A DNA stretch of 64,000 nt, taken from contig JAHDIQ010000001.1 of the NCBI GenBank assembly GCA_020630715.1, positions 124,001 through 188,000 of the forward strand, read 5' to 3'. Of the stretch, positions 46,701 to 55,491 are shown in pieces. The number at the start of each line of letters is the position of its first letter. The first letter of the stretch is position 1. The notes below the pieces were generated by a model. It did no database searches, was not told where the DNA came from, and was given only the letters and a program-made list of their open reading frames with translations. Made by a program: the position numbers and the translations under genes. This stretch comes from Nonlabens sp. (GTDB taxonomy: Bacteria > Bacteroidota > Bacteroidia > Flavobacteriales > Flavobacteriaceae).

Positions 46701-48791
46701 CTATCGCTTTAACGCAAAATGACCTTTTACTAAAGGCTTTCCTGGTACTTGAAGTGTAAACCAGTAGGTACTGCTAGGTAAAGGATTCCTAAGATAAGTT
46801 CCATCCCATCCTACTCCATCTGGTGCCATTTGATGTAATAATTTTCCATGACGATCGTAAATAAAAATAATCGCATCTGGGAAAAATGGCAAACCGTCTA
46901 AAGTCCAGAAATCATGAATTCCATCACCATTAGGTGTGAAAAATCGCTGATAATCCAAAACCGCAAAATCTTCAACAAGCACTCCACAACCATTTTTATC
47001 ACGCACTCTTACCACGTGAAATCCTCTATACAATCCATCAAAGAAATTTGAATCTTGATACGGCCCATTATCTACAGAAAACTCATAATCACCAGGACCA
47101 GAAACCTCAAATTGTGCGGTGTTATCACCATTTCTAAAATCTTGTGTAATGATATCATCTAAGGTCGCAATATCAGATGGTAATGCAACAATAATTAAAT
47201 CACTATCACAACCAAAGTTATTTGTAACCGTAACGGTATAACTTCCTGGCTGGTTGATATCAATACTATTAAGTGTTGCTCCAGATTCACCAGTGCTCCA
47301 GTCGTAAAAATCAAATCCAGCCTCTACAGATATCGTGGTAGGATTCACAGCATCCACACATACTATAATATCATCCTGATCTGCAAGAACGGGTTTTGGG
47401 TTTATGGTAATATTAAAATCTACATCTTCAAAACAACTCGTTCTGGTTTCAGTTACGCGTACGTACATACGTTGTGGATTTGTAGTTGTGGTATAATTAC
47501 TAGATAAGGCGTTTTGTTCTCCAGCACGATCTGCGATAGATCCATAAAAACGTATTTCATGGCTAGCTGGATCTAAACCATTTAAAATAGTCGCGTTTTG
47601 ATCTGTAAGATTTACGTTTAAAAACCCATCAAAATCATCATCACATAAAAACAAATCTGCTGGCGTGGCGATTGCTGGTGGATTTGCAACAAATAATGGT
47701 GCGCTAATCACATACTCACAAGATAGACCTGTAGGATCAATTACTTTGATATAATAAACCTCTTCTATAGTTGAAGCAGTAAATACAGATCCTTGCAGAT
47801 TTACATCATCTATGGCATCCTGTTCTGTTAGATGGTAAGTGATATTAAAATTAGCCGAATTGGGAACCAAAGTGTCTATAATACTATTGAAATCAAAAAC
47901 CTCTATAGCATTATCAGAACATATAATGGTAGCATCTGCATCTGTGAGAACATCTGTATCATCTACTTCTAGTGTAAATTCTGTGAAATCTGTACAATCA
48001 GAATCATTGCGTATCACTCTTACAAAAATCTCTTGTGGATTAGAGGTATTTACATACGGGAACGTGATTTCATTGATACCTATGTTAGCATCGTTTAACG
48101 ATTCATGGTAGGTAACTGTGGTATTAGTCTGACCTAGCAGTATATCATTATTTAATGGTGTAAAATCAAATTCTCTAAAACCATCCTGCACGCCAAAATC
48201 GTCACAAACGTCTAAGTCATCTATGGGATTTGCGATAGGTGCTGGTGGTAAAGTCGCTGTACCACCAGGATTTAATTGAAAACCACCAGTTCCTATTGCC
48301 AGTCCTACAAGTATATAATAAACATCTCCAGCAGTAGCATCAATAGCCTGTAAATAACCATTTCCTTGAGGACCTGGACCTTCTACAGTATCTGTTTCTG
48401 TATCATTTAAACCAGTGTCACCAGTCACACCAGCCGCTTGCGGATTAGTACTACTACATCGTATCGCTGCACCTAGATTATTACAACTAGCACCAGGACC
48501 AAAAACCGCAAAATCATAATCAGCATTTGCTTGATCTGGTATCAAATCAAATGTAAATGTTCCTGTCGTTTCAATTTCTATACGGAACCACGCCTGATCC
48601 ACAGGGAAATTATAACAAGTAGGCGTAATATTATTGGGATTTAAAAACTCATTATTCCCAGCACCAGATGGTGTAATCCCTAATTCTGTATCACCACATA
48701 CCAGAATAGCATCTTCGCAATCATTTGGGTTTTGAGCGATAGCTGTAGGACAAACACACAGCAAAAGGGTCCATAGAATTAGTTTATGCAT
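46701..48791 (-). CDS. Secreted protein with gliding motility-associated C-terminal domain (T9SS type B)
   Basis: 696 residues. Signal peptide LILWTLLLCVCPTAIA. The N-terminal domain (about 20-180) resembles the cysteine-containing modules common at the head of these proteins (CEDAILVCGDTELGITPSG). The middle consists of repeated beta-sandwich segments, each with phrases like DVLTDADATIICSDNAIEV and PADLFLCDDDFDGFLNVNL, about 90 residues apart. The C-terminal 85 residues (FFTPNGDGIHDFWTLDGLPFF ... GWDGTYLRNPLPSSTYWF) are the typical gliding motility-associated domain, a type B signal for T9SS export and usually cell-surface attachment. Its start overlaps the end of the PLP gene by 8 bases, so they share a transcript, although functions seem unrelated. 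Substrate unknown. Confidence 0.9.
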   Translation of the reverse strand: MHKLILWTLLLCVCPTAIAQNPNDCEDAILVCGDTELGITPSGAGNNEFLNPNNITPTCYNFPVDQAWFRIEIETTGTFTFDLIPDQANADYDFAVFGPGASCNNLGAAIRCSSTNPQAAGVTGDTGLNDTETDTVEGPGPQGNGYLQAIDATAGDVYYILVGLAIGTGGFQLNPGGTATLPPAPIANPIDDLDVCDDFGVQDGFREFDFTPLNNDILLGQTNTTVTYHESLNDANIGINEITFPYVNTSNPQEIFVRVIRNDSDCTDFTEFTLEVDDTDVLTDADATIICSDNAIEVFDFNSIIDTLVPNSANFNITYHLTEQDAIDDVNLQGSVFTASTIEEVYYIKVIDPTGLSCEYVISAPLFVANPPAIATPADLFLCDDDFDGFLNVNLTDQNATILNGLDPASHEIRFYGSIADRAGEQNALSSNYTTTTNPQRMYVRVTETRTSCFEDVDFNITINPKPVLADQDDIIVCVDAVNPTTISVEAGFDFYDWSTGESGATLNSIDINQPGSYTVTVTNNFGCDSDLIIVALPSDIATLDDIITQDFRNGDNTAQFEVSGPGDYEFSVDNGPYQDSNFFDGLYRGFHVVRVRDKNGCGVLVEDFAVLDYQRFFTPNGDGIHDFWTLDGLPFFPDAIIFIYDRHGKLLHQMAPDGVGWDGTYLRNPLPSSTYWFTLQVPGKPLVKGHFALKR

Positions 48792-49854
48792 AATACAAAT
48801 CTAAACATTCCAACAGTCTATCGATGTCATTTGTGTTATTATAATGCGCACAACTTACTCGTATCCCACTACCTCTTAAAGAGGTAATAATTCCTTTAGA
48901 CCTTAAATGATCATATAATTCTTGATCTCCAGAAATATTGAAAATGTTAGAGTGTTCTCGATCTTCTAGCCATTTTGGGATCCATTCGCGTTCTAGTAAT
49001 TGGTTTTTTAAGTGAAAACTCAACTTTTTGATGTGATCGCCTATGGTTTGAATTCCTTGTGAGTCATGATTTTCAATCGCTCGTTGTAAAACTCCTGTGG
49101 TAACTAAATCGATGTGTCCAGGTTCAAATATTTGCTTTAAATCATCGGTCTTTTTAGTAATTTTATGTTGAAGTAACGTACTCATTTTTGGTTGTATTGC
49201 CATGACAGCACATCCATCGCCGGCATGCAACCATTTGTAACAACTTGCGATGATAATGTCTATGCCGCTTTCGCGAAAGCGGAATTCTTCAACACCTAGA
49301 TATTGAGTAGCATCTACCACGATACATAGATCTGGAAATTGTGATTTCAGTGTTTTAATAAAATCTGGATTCATTTTTACACCTGTGATGTATTGAACCA
49401 TACTAAAGCAAAAGTAATCTGGACGATTCTGAAGGCATTGTTCAATGATTTGTTGCTCAAAACCAGATTGAATAGATACTTTTTGATTTAAAAAACCGCG
49501 CTGTTCTATAGCGGTCGTAATGGACGGATAATCTTCATCCAGCACTAGAAAGGTACTTTCCTGAGGTAAAGCATCGAGAAAACTATTAAAACCAAAAGAG
49601 AAATTAGGTAAGAGAAAGGTATGTTGTGAATCTGCATGAAGAAACGAGGCTACTGTTTTTTTTACATCGGCTAGAAACTCATCTCGTTGCTCTATAAAAA
49701 AGCTGGTCTGATCATGTAATCGTAGTGATAATTCCTGCTGGTATGCGATTAATTCTTTTGAAAACATACCGTGATAGGCTGTGTTTAAATAGGTATAATT
49801 AGTTAAGACTGCGTACTGCTCACGTATTTTATGCATTTCTAAGGATTGATTCAC
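48784..49854 (-). CDS. PLP-dependent aminotransferase class V family protein
   Basis: 356 residues; a start at the internal MHKIREQYAVLTN (residue 7) is equally possible. The fold-type I pattern is present: TYLNTAYHG at the N-terminus, VVDATQYLGV (the Asp that pairs with the pyridine nitrogen), and the PLP-binding lysine in ASCYKWLHAGDGCAVM (about residue 210). Relatives are cysteine desulfurases, kynureninases and isopenicillin N epimerases; no CXXC or other landmark of a real cysteine desulfurase is seen, so the reaction stays open. One palindrome copy is read as RFRES. The downstream gene overlaps by 8 bases; the upstream side is divergent from the DHFR gene. Confidence 0.82.
   Translation of the reverse strand: MNQSLEMHKIREQYAVLTNYTYLNTAYHGMFSKELIAYQQELSLRLHDQTSFFIEQRDEFLADVKKTVASFLHADSQHTFLLPNFSFGFNSFLDALPQESTFLVLDEDYPSITTAIEQRGFLNQKVSIQSGFEQQIIEQCLQNRPDYFCFSMVQYITGVKMNPDFIKTLKSQFPDLCIVVDATQYLGVEEFRFRESGIDIIIASCYKWLHAGDGCAVMAIQPKMSTLLQHKITKKTDDLKQIFEPGHIDLVTTGVLQRAIENHDSQGIQTIGDHIKKLSFHLKNQLLEREWIPKWLEDREHSNIFNISGDQELYDHLRSKGIITSLRGSGIRVSCAHYNNTNDIDRLLECLDLYYA
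49266..49281. repeat. 16-base palindrome copy 14 (exact, in PLP enzyme gene)
   Basis: Exact copy, the only one read as RFRES (EEFRFRESGIDII), in the PLP enzyme shortly before the lysine. Confidence 0.9.
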
Positions 49855-49874
49855 AAAGGAACTGTTTAAATTTG
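49846..49874 (+). promoter_or_regulatory. Promoter of the 2TM-DHFR gene
   Basis: -33 TTG (49846-49848), 18 bases, -7 TAAATTTG (49867-49874). Transcription would start near 49880, 13 bases before the ATG at 49893. The same region holds the first codons of the divergent PLP gene. Confidence 0.65.
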
Positions 49875-49892
49875 ACCTTAAATGTACAGTTT

Positions 49893-50795
49893 ATGTTTGG
49901 TAGAAAGAAGAAAGAAACACCTGCAATAGATCCATTACAAAAAGAAATGATTGAAAATGCGCAACGCCGTATTAAAGAGAAGCGCGGTTTATTTACTCAT
50001 TTTGTCGTATTTCTAGTAGGTGCGGTAGGCTTAATCATCATTAGTCAGGTATTAATGAGTGTAGATCCTATTGTGATTCTAGGAATAGAATGGTGGATCT
50101 GGGTTTTATTTGTATGGTTGTTATTTTTAATCTATCACGCTTTCAAAGTATTTATTACTAATAGACTGCTGGGACCAGAATGGGAAAAACGTCAATATGA
50201 GCGACTGGTAGAAAAGCAACAAGAACGCATTTCAAAACTAGAAGAAAAAGTAGCACAACAACATCCTTTACCTGATGTAAAAATCGCAATTCCAGAAAAA
50301 CAAAATCGCACCATCACCATGATTGCTGCCGCAGGAGCAAATAATGAGTTAGGTAAAGATGGTGATCTAGTATGGCATTTACCAGATGATTTTAAGCGTT
50401 TCAAATCATTAACCACAGGTCATCATATTATTATGGGACGCAAGACTTTTGAAAGTTTCCCAAAACCATTACCTAATCGCACACACATAATTCTTACTCG
50501 TGATCCTAATTATAAGACTGATGGTGGAATTGTAGTTCATAATATGGAAGCAGCACTTGCGGTAGCTAGTGGCGATGAAGAACCGTTTATCATAGGTGGT
50601 GGCGAGATTTACAAACTAGGTCTAGAAGTAGCAGATCGTATTGAGCTTACTAGAGTTCACGGTAGTTTTGAAGTAGACACTTATTTCCCAGAATTTGACG
50701 AGAAGCAATGGAAATTAATCAGTTCTGAATCTCATCCTGCAGATGATCGTCATCAATATGCTTTTGATTTTGAGACTTGGGAACGAGTTGAGTGA
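49893..50795 (+). CDS. 2TM domain - dihydrofolate reductase fusion
   Basis: 300 residues from MFGRKKKETPAID; an in-frame TTG at 49872 lies inside the promoter and is rejected. Residues about 15-100 are a 2TM domain: an amphipathic helix, FTHFVVFLVGAVGLIIISQVL and WWIWVLFVWLLFLIYHAFKVF, then EWEKRQYERL. A coiled stretch (about 100-130) leads to a complete dihydrofolate reductase (about 141-300): NNELGKDGDLVWHLPDDFKRF with the catalytic Asp, GRKTFESFPKPLPNR, FIIGGGEIY, and the last strand. It makes tetrahydrofolate from dihydrofolate with NADPH, here apparently tethered to the inner membrane. In many relatives the two parts are separate genes. An internal ATG (50319) could make a soluble DHFR. 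Confidence 0.9.
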   Translation: MFGRKKKETPAIDPLQKEMIENAQRRIKEKRGLFTHFVVFLVGAVGLIIISQVLMSVDPIVILGIEWWIWVLFVWLLFLIYHAFKVFITNRLLGPEWEKRQYERLVEKQQERISKLEEKVAQQHPLPDVKIAIPEKQNRTITMIAAAGANNELGKDGDLVWHLPDDFKRFKSLTTGHHIIMGRKTFESFPKPLPNRTHIILTRDPNYKTDGGIVVHNMEAALAVASGDEEPFIIGGGEIYKLGLEVADRIELTRVHGSFEVDTYFPEFDEKQWKLISSESHPADDRHQYAFDFETWERVE

Positions 50796-50811
50796 TTCTC
50801 AAATAATTATT

Positions 50812-51267
50812 TTAATGAAGTCTTTCTTTTCTAAGTCTTGAAAATTCTTTGCCTTTTTTTAAAGCAAAAGTTTTTAGATTATCAATATTGAAGCCATTAG
50901 GCCTAATAACATCTGCATTATATAAGTTAGATATCATATGTTGTTTAAATTTTAAGACCGCTCTCTCTTCGTAAAGAATAGTGCTTAAATCGTTAGCCAT
51001 ATAAACCTCAAAATAGTCTATATTTTCTTCCACTTCTACACCATCTATTTGCACGGTATATTCTACTAATACCCACTTAAAATATAACAGCTTGCTATCA
51101 TTTAAATCATTCAAATAAAATGAATATCGCACAGATTTATCACCCTGTATTTTACAAGTAATCTCCTTATTAATATATACAACGTCTTTTTTTATCTTGA
51201 TTTTTTGACCGTAGCTCATTACACCTATTAATAGGCAAATAATTATTGTGATTTTCTGCATTCTCAT
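50812..51267 (-). CDS. Small secreted protein, function unknown
   Basis: 151 residues; a signal peptide (ITIIICLLIGVMSYGQ) is followed by about 130 residues with predicted beta strands (KIKIKKDVVYIN, VRYSFYLND, LLYFKWVLVEYTVQIDGVEV, YFEVYM) and a basic C-terminus. I do not recognise the family. No lipobox. It is separated by 59 bases and a terminator from the LRR protein gene, and faces the DHFR gene convergently. Confidence 0.65.
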   Translation of the reverse strand: MRMQKITIIICLLIGVMSYGQKIKIKKDVVYINKEITCKIQGDKSVRYSFYLNDLNDSKLLYFKWVLVEYTVQIDGVEVEENIDYFEVYMANDLSTILYEERAVLKFKQHMISNLYNADVIRPNGFNIDNLKTFALKKGKEFSRLRKERLH

Positions 51268-51285
51268 AATATTATTAATAAAATT

Positions 51286-51320
51286 AAAAAAAAGCGAGTT
51301 GAAAATTGCAACTCGCTTTT
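51286..51320 (-). terminator. Terminator of the LRR/LamG gene
   Basis: Perfect 12-bp stem AAAAGCGAGTTG/CAACTCGCTTTT, 7-base loop, followed on the minus strand by a run of Ts. It lies directly after the LRR gene's stop codon. Confidence 0.85.
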
Positions 51321-51326
51321 AATACT

Positions 51327-53543
51327 TTATAGTTTGACAAACTTTTTAACTGCAAACTCACCATCATTACTTATTACTCTAACAAAGTACATACCGCTCT
51401 TGAGATTACTGACATTAAATTGTAATTGATCTGTTTGAAATAGCTTTTCGCCTGTAATAGAAAATACCTCTATACTAGATATTCTGTTGTCACCTGATCT
51501 GAGAGTAATTAACGCTCTGGTGGTATTAGGATATAATTGTATTCCATTTTCAAATGACACATCATCATTACTAAGATTGCAATTTGTACTCCAATTAGCT
51601 GAAGCATCTTTTTGCCAGCCTGACACAGTTACTGGATTAAAGCCAGAATCGTGCTGGATACAAGCCTGATTAGCATTATTAGAAGCATCCATATTTGAAA
51701 TCATGCCATTATTACCATTTGCTAAGTTGATACTTGTAATAACATTGTCATGTATCCAGACACCTTGCAACTGGTTATTTGTTGTTAAGTCTAGACTTGT
51801 CAATTGGTTATTATTTAAATATAAAAAATTTAAAGAGGTATTAGTACTAAGGTTTACCATATTGAGTTGATTAAATCTCAAAAACAAATCAGTTAATAAG
51901 GTATTGCTAACCACATCAATAGAAGTTAATGAATTATTAGCCAAATTTAAAAATGTCAACGCCGTTAAAGAAGATACGTCAATAGTAGTTAATTGATTGT
52001 TTTCGATATTCAAAGCAGTTAAGGCATTATTAGCAGTGAGATCAATTGAAGTTAACTGATTAAAACCACAATTTAGTTGTGTTATATTTGTGAAAGCTTC
52101 AATTCCAGATAAATCAGATATATTTTCGGAGTCAACATTAATTCTTCCTGTATAAGTCAAAGCTTCAGTAGTGCAAATTTCACCATCTCCATCTGTATCA
52201 ATAACAGAAATACTTGAGCCCGTAATACCTATGCCGTGGTCTAACAATGCGCTCTTAAAGTTTGCATCTGGAATATTTACTATAGAAGTGCAAGAAACAC
52301 TAGGACAGCTTATACTCCAACTAGCTGTTGCATCTTTAAACCAATTAGGATCCGTATTGGGATCAAAACCGGTGTCATGCTGAATACAGGACAAATTAGG
52401 ACTTGCCGTGGTATCTAAGTAACTTTGTACCACGTTAGGAGGTACCATAAAGTCGACTCCGTTTCTACCATTGGCAACGTTTAAGTAACTTAATGTAGAC
52501 ATATTGTTACAAGTGATATTAGTCAAATTTGTGTTTGGAGAAAAATCTATGCTTGCTATAGGATTACGACTGCAGTTGATCGCTATTATACTAGTGAATT
52601 CTTCTATACCAGTTAAATTTGATATATTTTGATTTTCTAAGGTAAGAGATTTATCGTAGTCTTGCGCTTCAGACACACAAATTTCACCATCACCATTTGT
52701 GTCTATTGGTGTAGTTCCTGGAATTCCGTTTCCGTGAGCTAAAAGCCTAGCTTTTAAATTTGCATCTGGAATACTTACAATTTGAGTACATTGGAATACT
52801 GGCGGTTCACTCGCCAGGCTTTGAACATTTGCTGTTCCTAATGTCGCATGATATAATTTAATGTCATCAACTAGACCGGAAAAATTTGCTGTTTCATTTA
52901 GAATTAACTGCGCATTTTCACTAGGTAAAGTTCTAAAAAGATCTACGGTCGTTGCATTAGAAATCGTTACATCATTAGATAGAACTGTATTTCTAATGCC
53001 GTTAATAAATATATCTGCAATAAATACACTTCCATTTTTTCTAAACTGCATAAAAATATGATTCCAAGGTAGTGATGATAATGCAGGATTAGAGAATACT
53101 CTACGACGGGCTAGATTAACTGATACTTGAGTTGATACATAAAAATTTCCAGTAGCATCAATTCCAAAAGATATCCCGTTCCCATTAGTGCTTACATAGT
53201 CTAAAATACGTTCTTCTTGGGTGGCAGAGCTTTGTTCATTCTGCATGTTAACCCAAAAACTAATAGCTATATTATTCACTATTGCACCACCTGAGTTAGC
53301 CATTTCAAATCCCTCATGCTTTACATCATTGCAATCTAGTGCGCTATTTTGATAGTTTCCTCTATCTAAATCAAAAACCGGGATCGTAGAGGATGGTATG
53401 ACAATATCTCCATTTCCAGCATTTGCATCATTTGTCAAAGATGAATTTGTAAAGTCATATTTAGCGACATAATTAGTAGGAACTTGCGCAAGCGACATTG
53501 TGGTTATAAATAAGATCAAATAGTGTAAATTTCTTTTCATCAT
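51327..53543 (-). CDS. Secreted LamG / leucine-rich repeat protein with T9SS sorting domain
   Basis: 738 residues. Signal peptide about 1-19. Residues about 25-240 form a LamG/concanavalin-like module (NIAISFWVNMQNEQSS, GLVDDIKLYHATLG). Then two related modules follow, each beginning with IVSIPDANLKARLLAHG- or IVNIPDANFKSALLDHG-type sequence, an Asp-rich calcium-binding-like loop (IDTNGDGEICVSEA; IDTDGDGEICTTEA) and LRRs. The first has few repeats, the second about seven (LTALNIENNQL, FLNLANNSLTSI, LFLRFNQL, YLNNNQLTSLDL). Each ends with CIQHD and a Trp-rich segment. The last 75 residues (IQLYPNTTRALITLRSG ... GMYFVRVISNDG) are a type A T9SS sorting domain. The protein is probably cell-surface and adhesive. 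Confidence 0.9.
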   Translation of the reverse strand: MMKRNLHYLILFITTMSLAQVPTNYVAKYDFTNSSLTNDANAGNGDIVIPSSTIPVFDLDRGNYQNSALDCNDVKHEGFEMANSGGAIVNNIAISFWVNMQNEQSSATQEERILDYVSTNGNGISFGIDATGNFYVSTQVSVNLARRRVFSNPALSSLPWNHIFMQFRKNGSVFIADIFINGIRNTVLSNDVTISNATTVDLFRTLPSENAQLILNETANFSGLVDDIKLYHATLGTANVQSLASEPPVFQCTQIVSIPDANLKARLLAHGNGIPGTTPIDTNGDGEICVSEAQDYDKSLTLENQNISNLTGIEEFTSIIAINCSRNPIASIDFSPNTNLTNITCNNMSTLSYLNVANGRNGVDFMVPPNVVQSYLDTTASPNLSCIQHDTGFDPNTDPNWFKDATASWSISCPSVSCTSIVNIPDANFKSALLDHGIGITGSSISVIDTDGDGEICTTEALTYTGRINVDSENISDLSGIEAFTNITQLNCGFNQLTSIDLTANNALTALNIENNQLTTIDVSSLTALTFLNLANNSLTSIDVVSNTLLTDLFLRFNQLNMVNLSTNTSLNFLYLNNNQLTSLDLTTNNQLQGVWIHDNVITSINLANGNNGMISNMDASNNANQACIQHDSGFNPVTVSGWQKDASANWSTNCNLSNDDVSFENGIQLYPNTTRALITLRSGDNRISSIEVFSITGEKLFQTDQLQFNVSNLKSGMYFVRVISNDGEFAVKKFVKL

Positions 53544-53644
53544 TTATGGTATTAATTATTAGTGGACAAAAATCATTATCCTACATCTAAATAATCATTG
53601 ACCTTTCTAAAACGTAATGGAATCTTTATGAATGGTATTTAAAT

Positions 53645-53674
53645 AAAAACCATCTCAATAAAAAGATGGTTTTT
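53645..53674 (-). terminator. Terminator of the 53800-54243 gene
   Basis: Stem AAAAACCATCT/AGATGGTTTTT, 8-base loop; Ts follow on the minus strand. The rest of the 250-base gap has no recognisable gene. Confidence 0.8.
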
Positions 53675-53799
53675 AACTAGAGATTGAATTAAATGAGTTT
53701 AATAAAGTATGTTTTTGATTAAAGTTTTCCTGATGTAATCACACTTTAAATGATGGCTTGTGAATAACTATACAGTGTTCGTAATTATTTTTTCTGGCA

Positions 53800-54243
53800 C
53801 TATAGAAAATTTAAAATGTTATTTGCGTAATTCTGGATTTTCTCCAAACTCATCGCGTTCACCTTTGATTTGCTTTTACTGTAAAAATTGATATACTCAA
53901 AATCCTTTTCTAGAGAAACGGCTACCATACAGATGATAAAACTTTCATCATCATATTGTAATACATGAATTCGCGAACTATTATAAAATATAGGCTTACC
54001 AAATTTTCTGGTTAATTCTGGTTTATAACTGTAAATAGCTGGATAGCACTCTGCACACGGCGCAATTGCTAACATTTGTTGAGTATTCCTTTCAATAAAT
54101 TCTAGAATCATCTTGTAAGTTTTACCAGACGGACCTTTTTCGGGTGAATACAGATGATAAATACCATTCACTGATGGATCTATTTGTATTTGTGCATTTA
54201 GATTAAATGCACAAAATAAAATAAGGAATGCTAAGATTTTCAT
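53800..54243 (-). CDS. Small secreted protein, function unknown
   Basis: 147 residues; signal peptide ILAFLILFCAFNLNAQ. The mature part (about 130 residues) has a CAEC pair (IAPCAECYPAIYSY) and is otherwise unrecognised (GIYHLYSPEKGPSGKTYKMI). The two cysteines four residues apart could form a disulfide or bind metal. It starts 2 bases after the stop codon of the next gene upstream, so the pair form an operon and are likely to work together. Confidence 0.65.
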   Translation of the reverse strand: MKILAFLILFCAFNLNAQIQIDPSVNGIYHLYSPEKGPSGKTYKMILEFIERNTQQMLAIAPCAECYPAIYSYKPELTRKFGKPIFYNSSRIHVLQYDDESFIICMVAVSLEKDFEYINFYSKSKSKVNAMSLEKIQNYANNILNFL

Positions 54244-54245
54244 AT

Positions 54246-55253
54246 TTATAGATTAATAGTAACAACACTACCACAGGCTCCTTTAGCGCTATAAAATTTT
54301 GTCCCGTTTGAATTTCTTGCATTACTATAGTAATAATACATATCATTAGTACAGGTAACATTATTTCTAGATTCTCCAGCGTTTAGCTTAGTAGTAATAA
54401 AAGCCTTATCATTAGAACCTATCCATATAGTTCTTCCCGTATTATTTGTAACGGTCATATTTACATTCTTATCCATCCATCTTCTGTGCGCTAGCATGCG
54501 TTGATGTTCTGGACTATTAAAAATCGCATCGTTATAATTTTTAATTGCTTTTTCAGTTGCTGTTTCTAAATCCTTTAAATATTGAATAGTTTTGACATTT
54601 TCTGGCTGTTTAGACCATGTAGAATAAAAGCTGTTTTGTTTTGCCGTTGCCTTATCTAAATAGTTTTGTAATTTCTCATGTGGCTTTTCAGATTTCATCT
54701 TTTTAGGTGATTTCATGACTTCTTTCATCATTTTTAAGCCTTTTAATTTTTTCTCTCTGTATTCTAAAACAGCTTTTAAATTGTAATGATCCTTATCTTT
54801 CCAATTCTCTAAAATGTAAATCTTACCATCTAAAAATACCGCACGAGTATCCTCATAAACATCTGTACGAGGACAATAGCCTACATTTTCTTGTATTTTC
54901 CTATTTCCTTCATAAACACGCATCATGTAGGTTACAGGAAAAGCGACATTGTCAGGTATAAACATAGAAGGCTTGTGTTTTGAGGCGTCTGTTTTATTTC
55001 CTTTTAAAACAATGTATACCTCTTTATGAGGTAGTCCTGGAAGGACTTTGTAAGTTTCAATGCTAGTGACTTCATAAGTGCGATCATCGATCCCACCACC
55101 GTAATTTCTTTTCCCATCCCATTTAGCTAAATAAGGTGTGTAATTGCCTATTTGAATGGAGTTGAGCAAATGGCTTTGGTCTTTGACATTTTGAGCATTT
55201 GTCGTAAAGTGAGATATTGAAATACCTAGAAATAGCAAAACGAATGTTTTCAT
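54246..55253 (-). CDS. Secreted protein, function unknown
   Basis: 335 residues; signal peptide FVLLFLGISISHFTTNAQ. The middle holds a helical, lysine-rich segment (about 160-245). The C-terminal 75 residues (NMTVTNNTGRTIWIGSNDKA, NAGESRNNVTCTND, GACGSVVTINL) look like a small beta sandwich with two cysteines. I do not recognise a family. It is the first gene of the pair with the 147-residue protein. No lipobox and no T9SS domain are evident. Confidence 0.65.
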   Translation of the reverse strand: MKTFVLLFLGISISHFTTNAQNVKDQSHLLNSIQIGNYTPYLAKWDGKRNYGGGIDDRTYEVTSIETYKVLPGLPHKEVYIVLKGNKTDASKHKPSMFIPDNVAFPVTYMMRVYEGNRKIQENVGYCPRTDVYEDTRAVFLDGKIYILENWKDKDHYNLKAVLEYREKKLKGLKMMKEVMKSPKKMKSEKPHEKLQNYLDKATAKQNSFYSTWSKQPENVKTIQYLKDLETATEKAIKNYNDAIFNSPEHQRMLAHRRWMDKNVNMTVTNNTGRTIWIGSNDKAFITTKLNAGESRNNVTCTNDMYYYYSNARNSNGTKFYSAKGACGSVVTINL

Positions 55254-55458
55254 AATTATAAAATTTAAATGAGTTACAAATATGATTTCTGTTCCACTAA
55301 TTCATAGGGACTGTTTCTATAATGAGCCTAGTTCTTTATGAATGGTAATAGTTTAATCTACGATGGCTATTTTGATTTCTGTTAATTTCATTTTGATACA
55401 TTTTAAGAATTATTTTCACGTAAAGGTGAAGGTAGAGAATTAAGTTCTGTTATTATTT

Positions 55459-55474
55459 CACTTTCACGAAAGCG
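55459..55474. repeat. 16-base palindrome copy 15 (two mismatches, intergenic)
   Basis: CACTTTCACGAAAGCG, a decayed copy with two G-to-A changes, in the 237-base gap before the LytTR gene. Nothing else is recognisable in that gap. Confidence 0.65.
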
Positions 55475-55491
55475 AAATTGCAGACATATCA

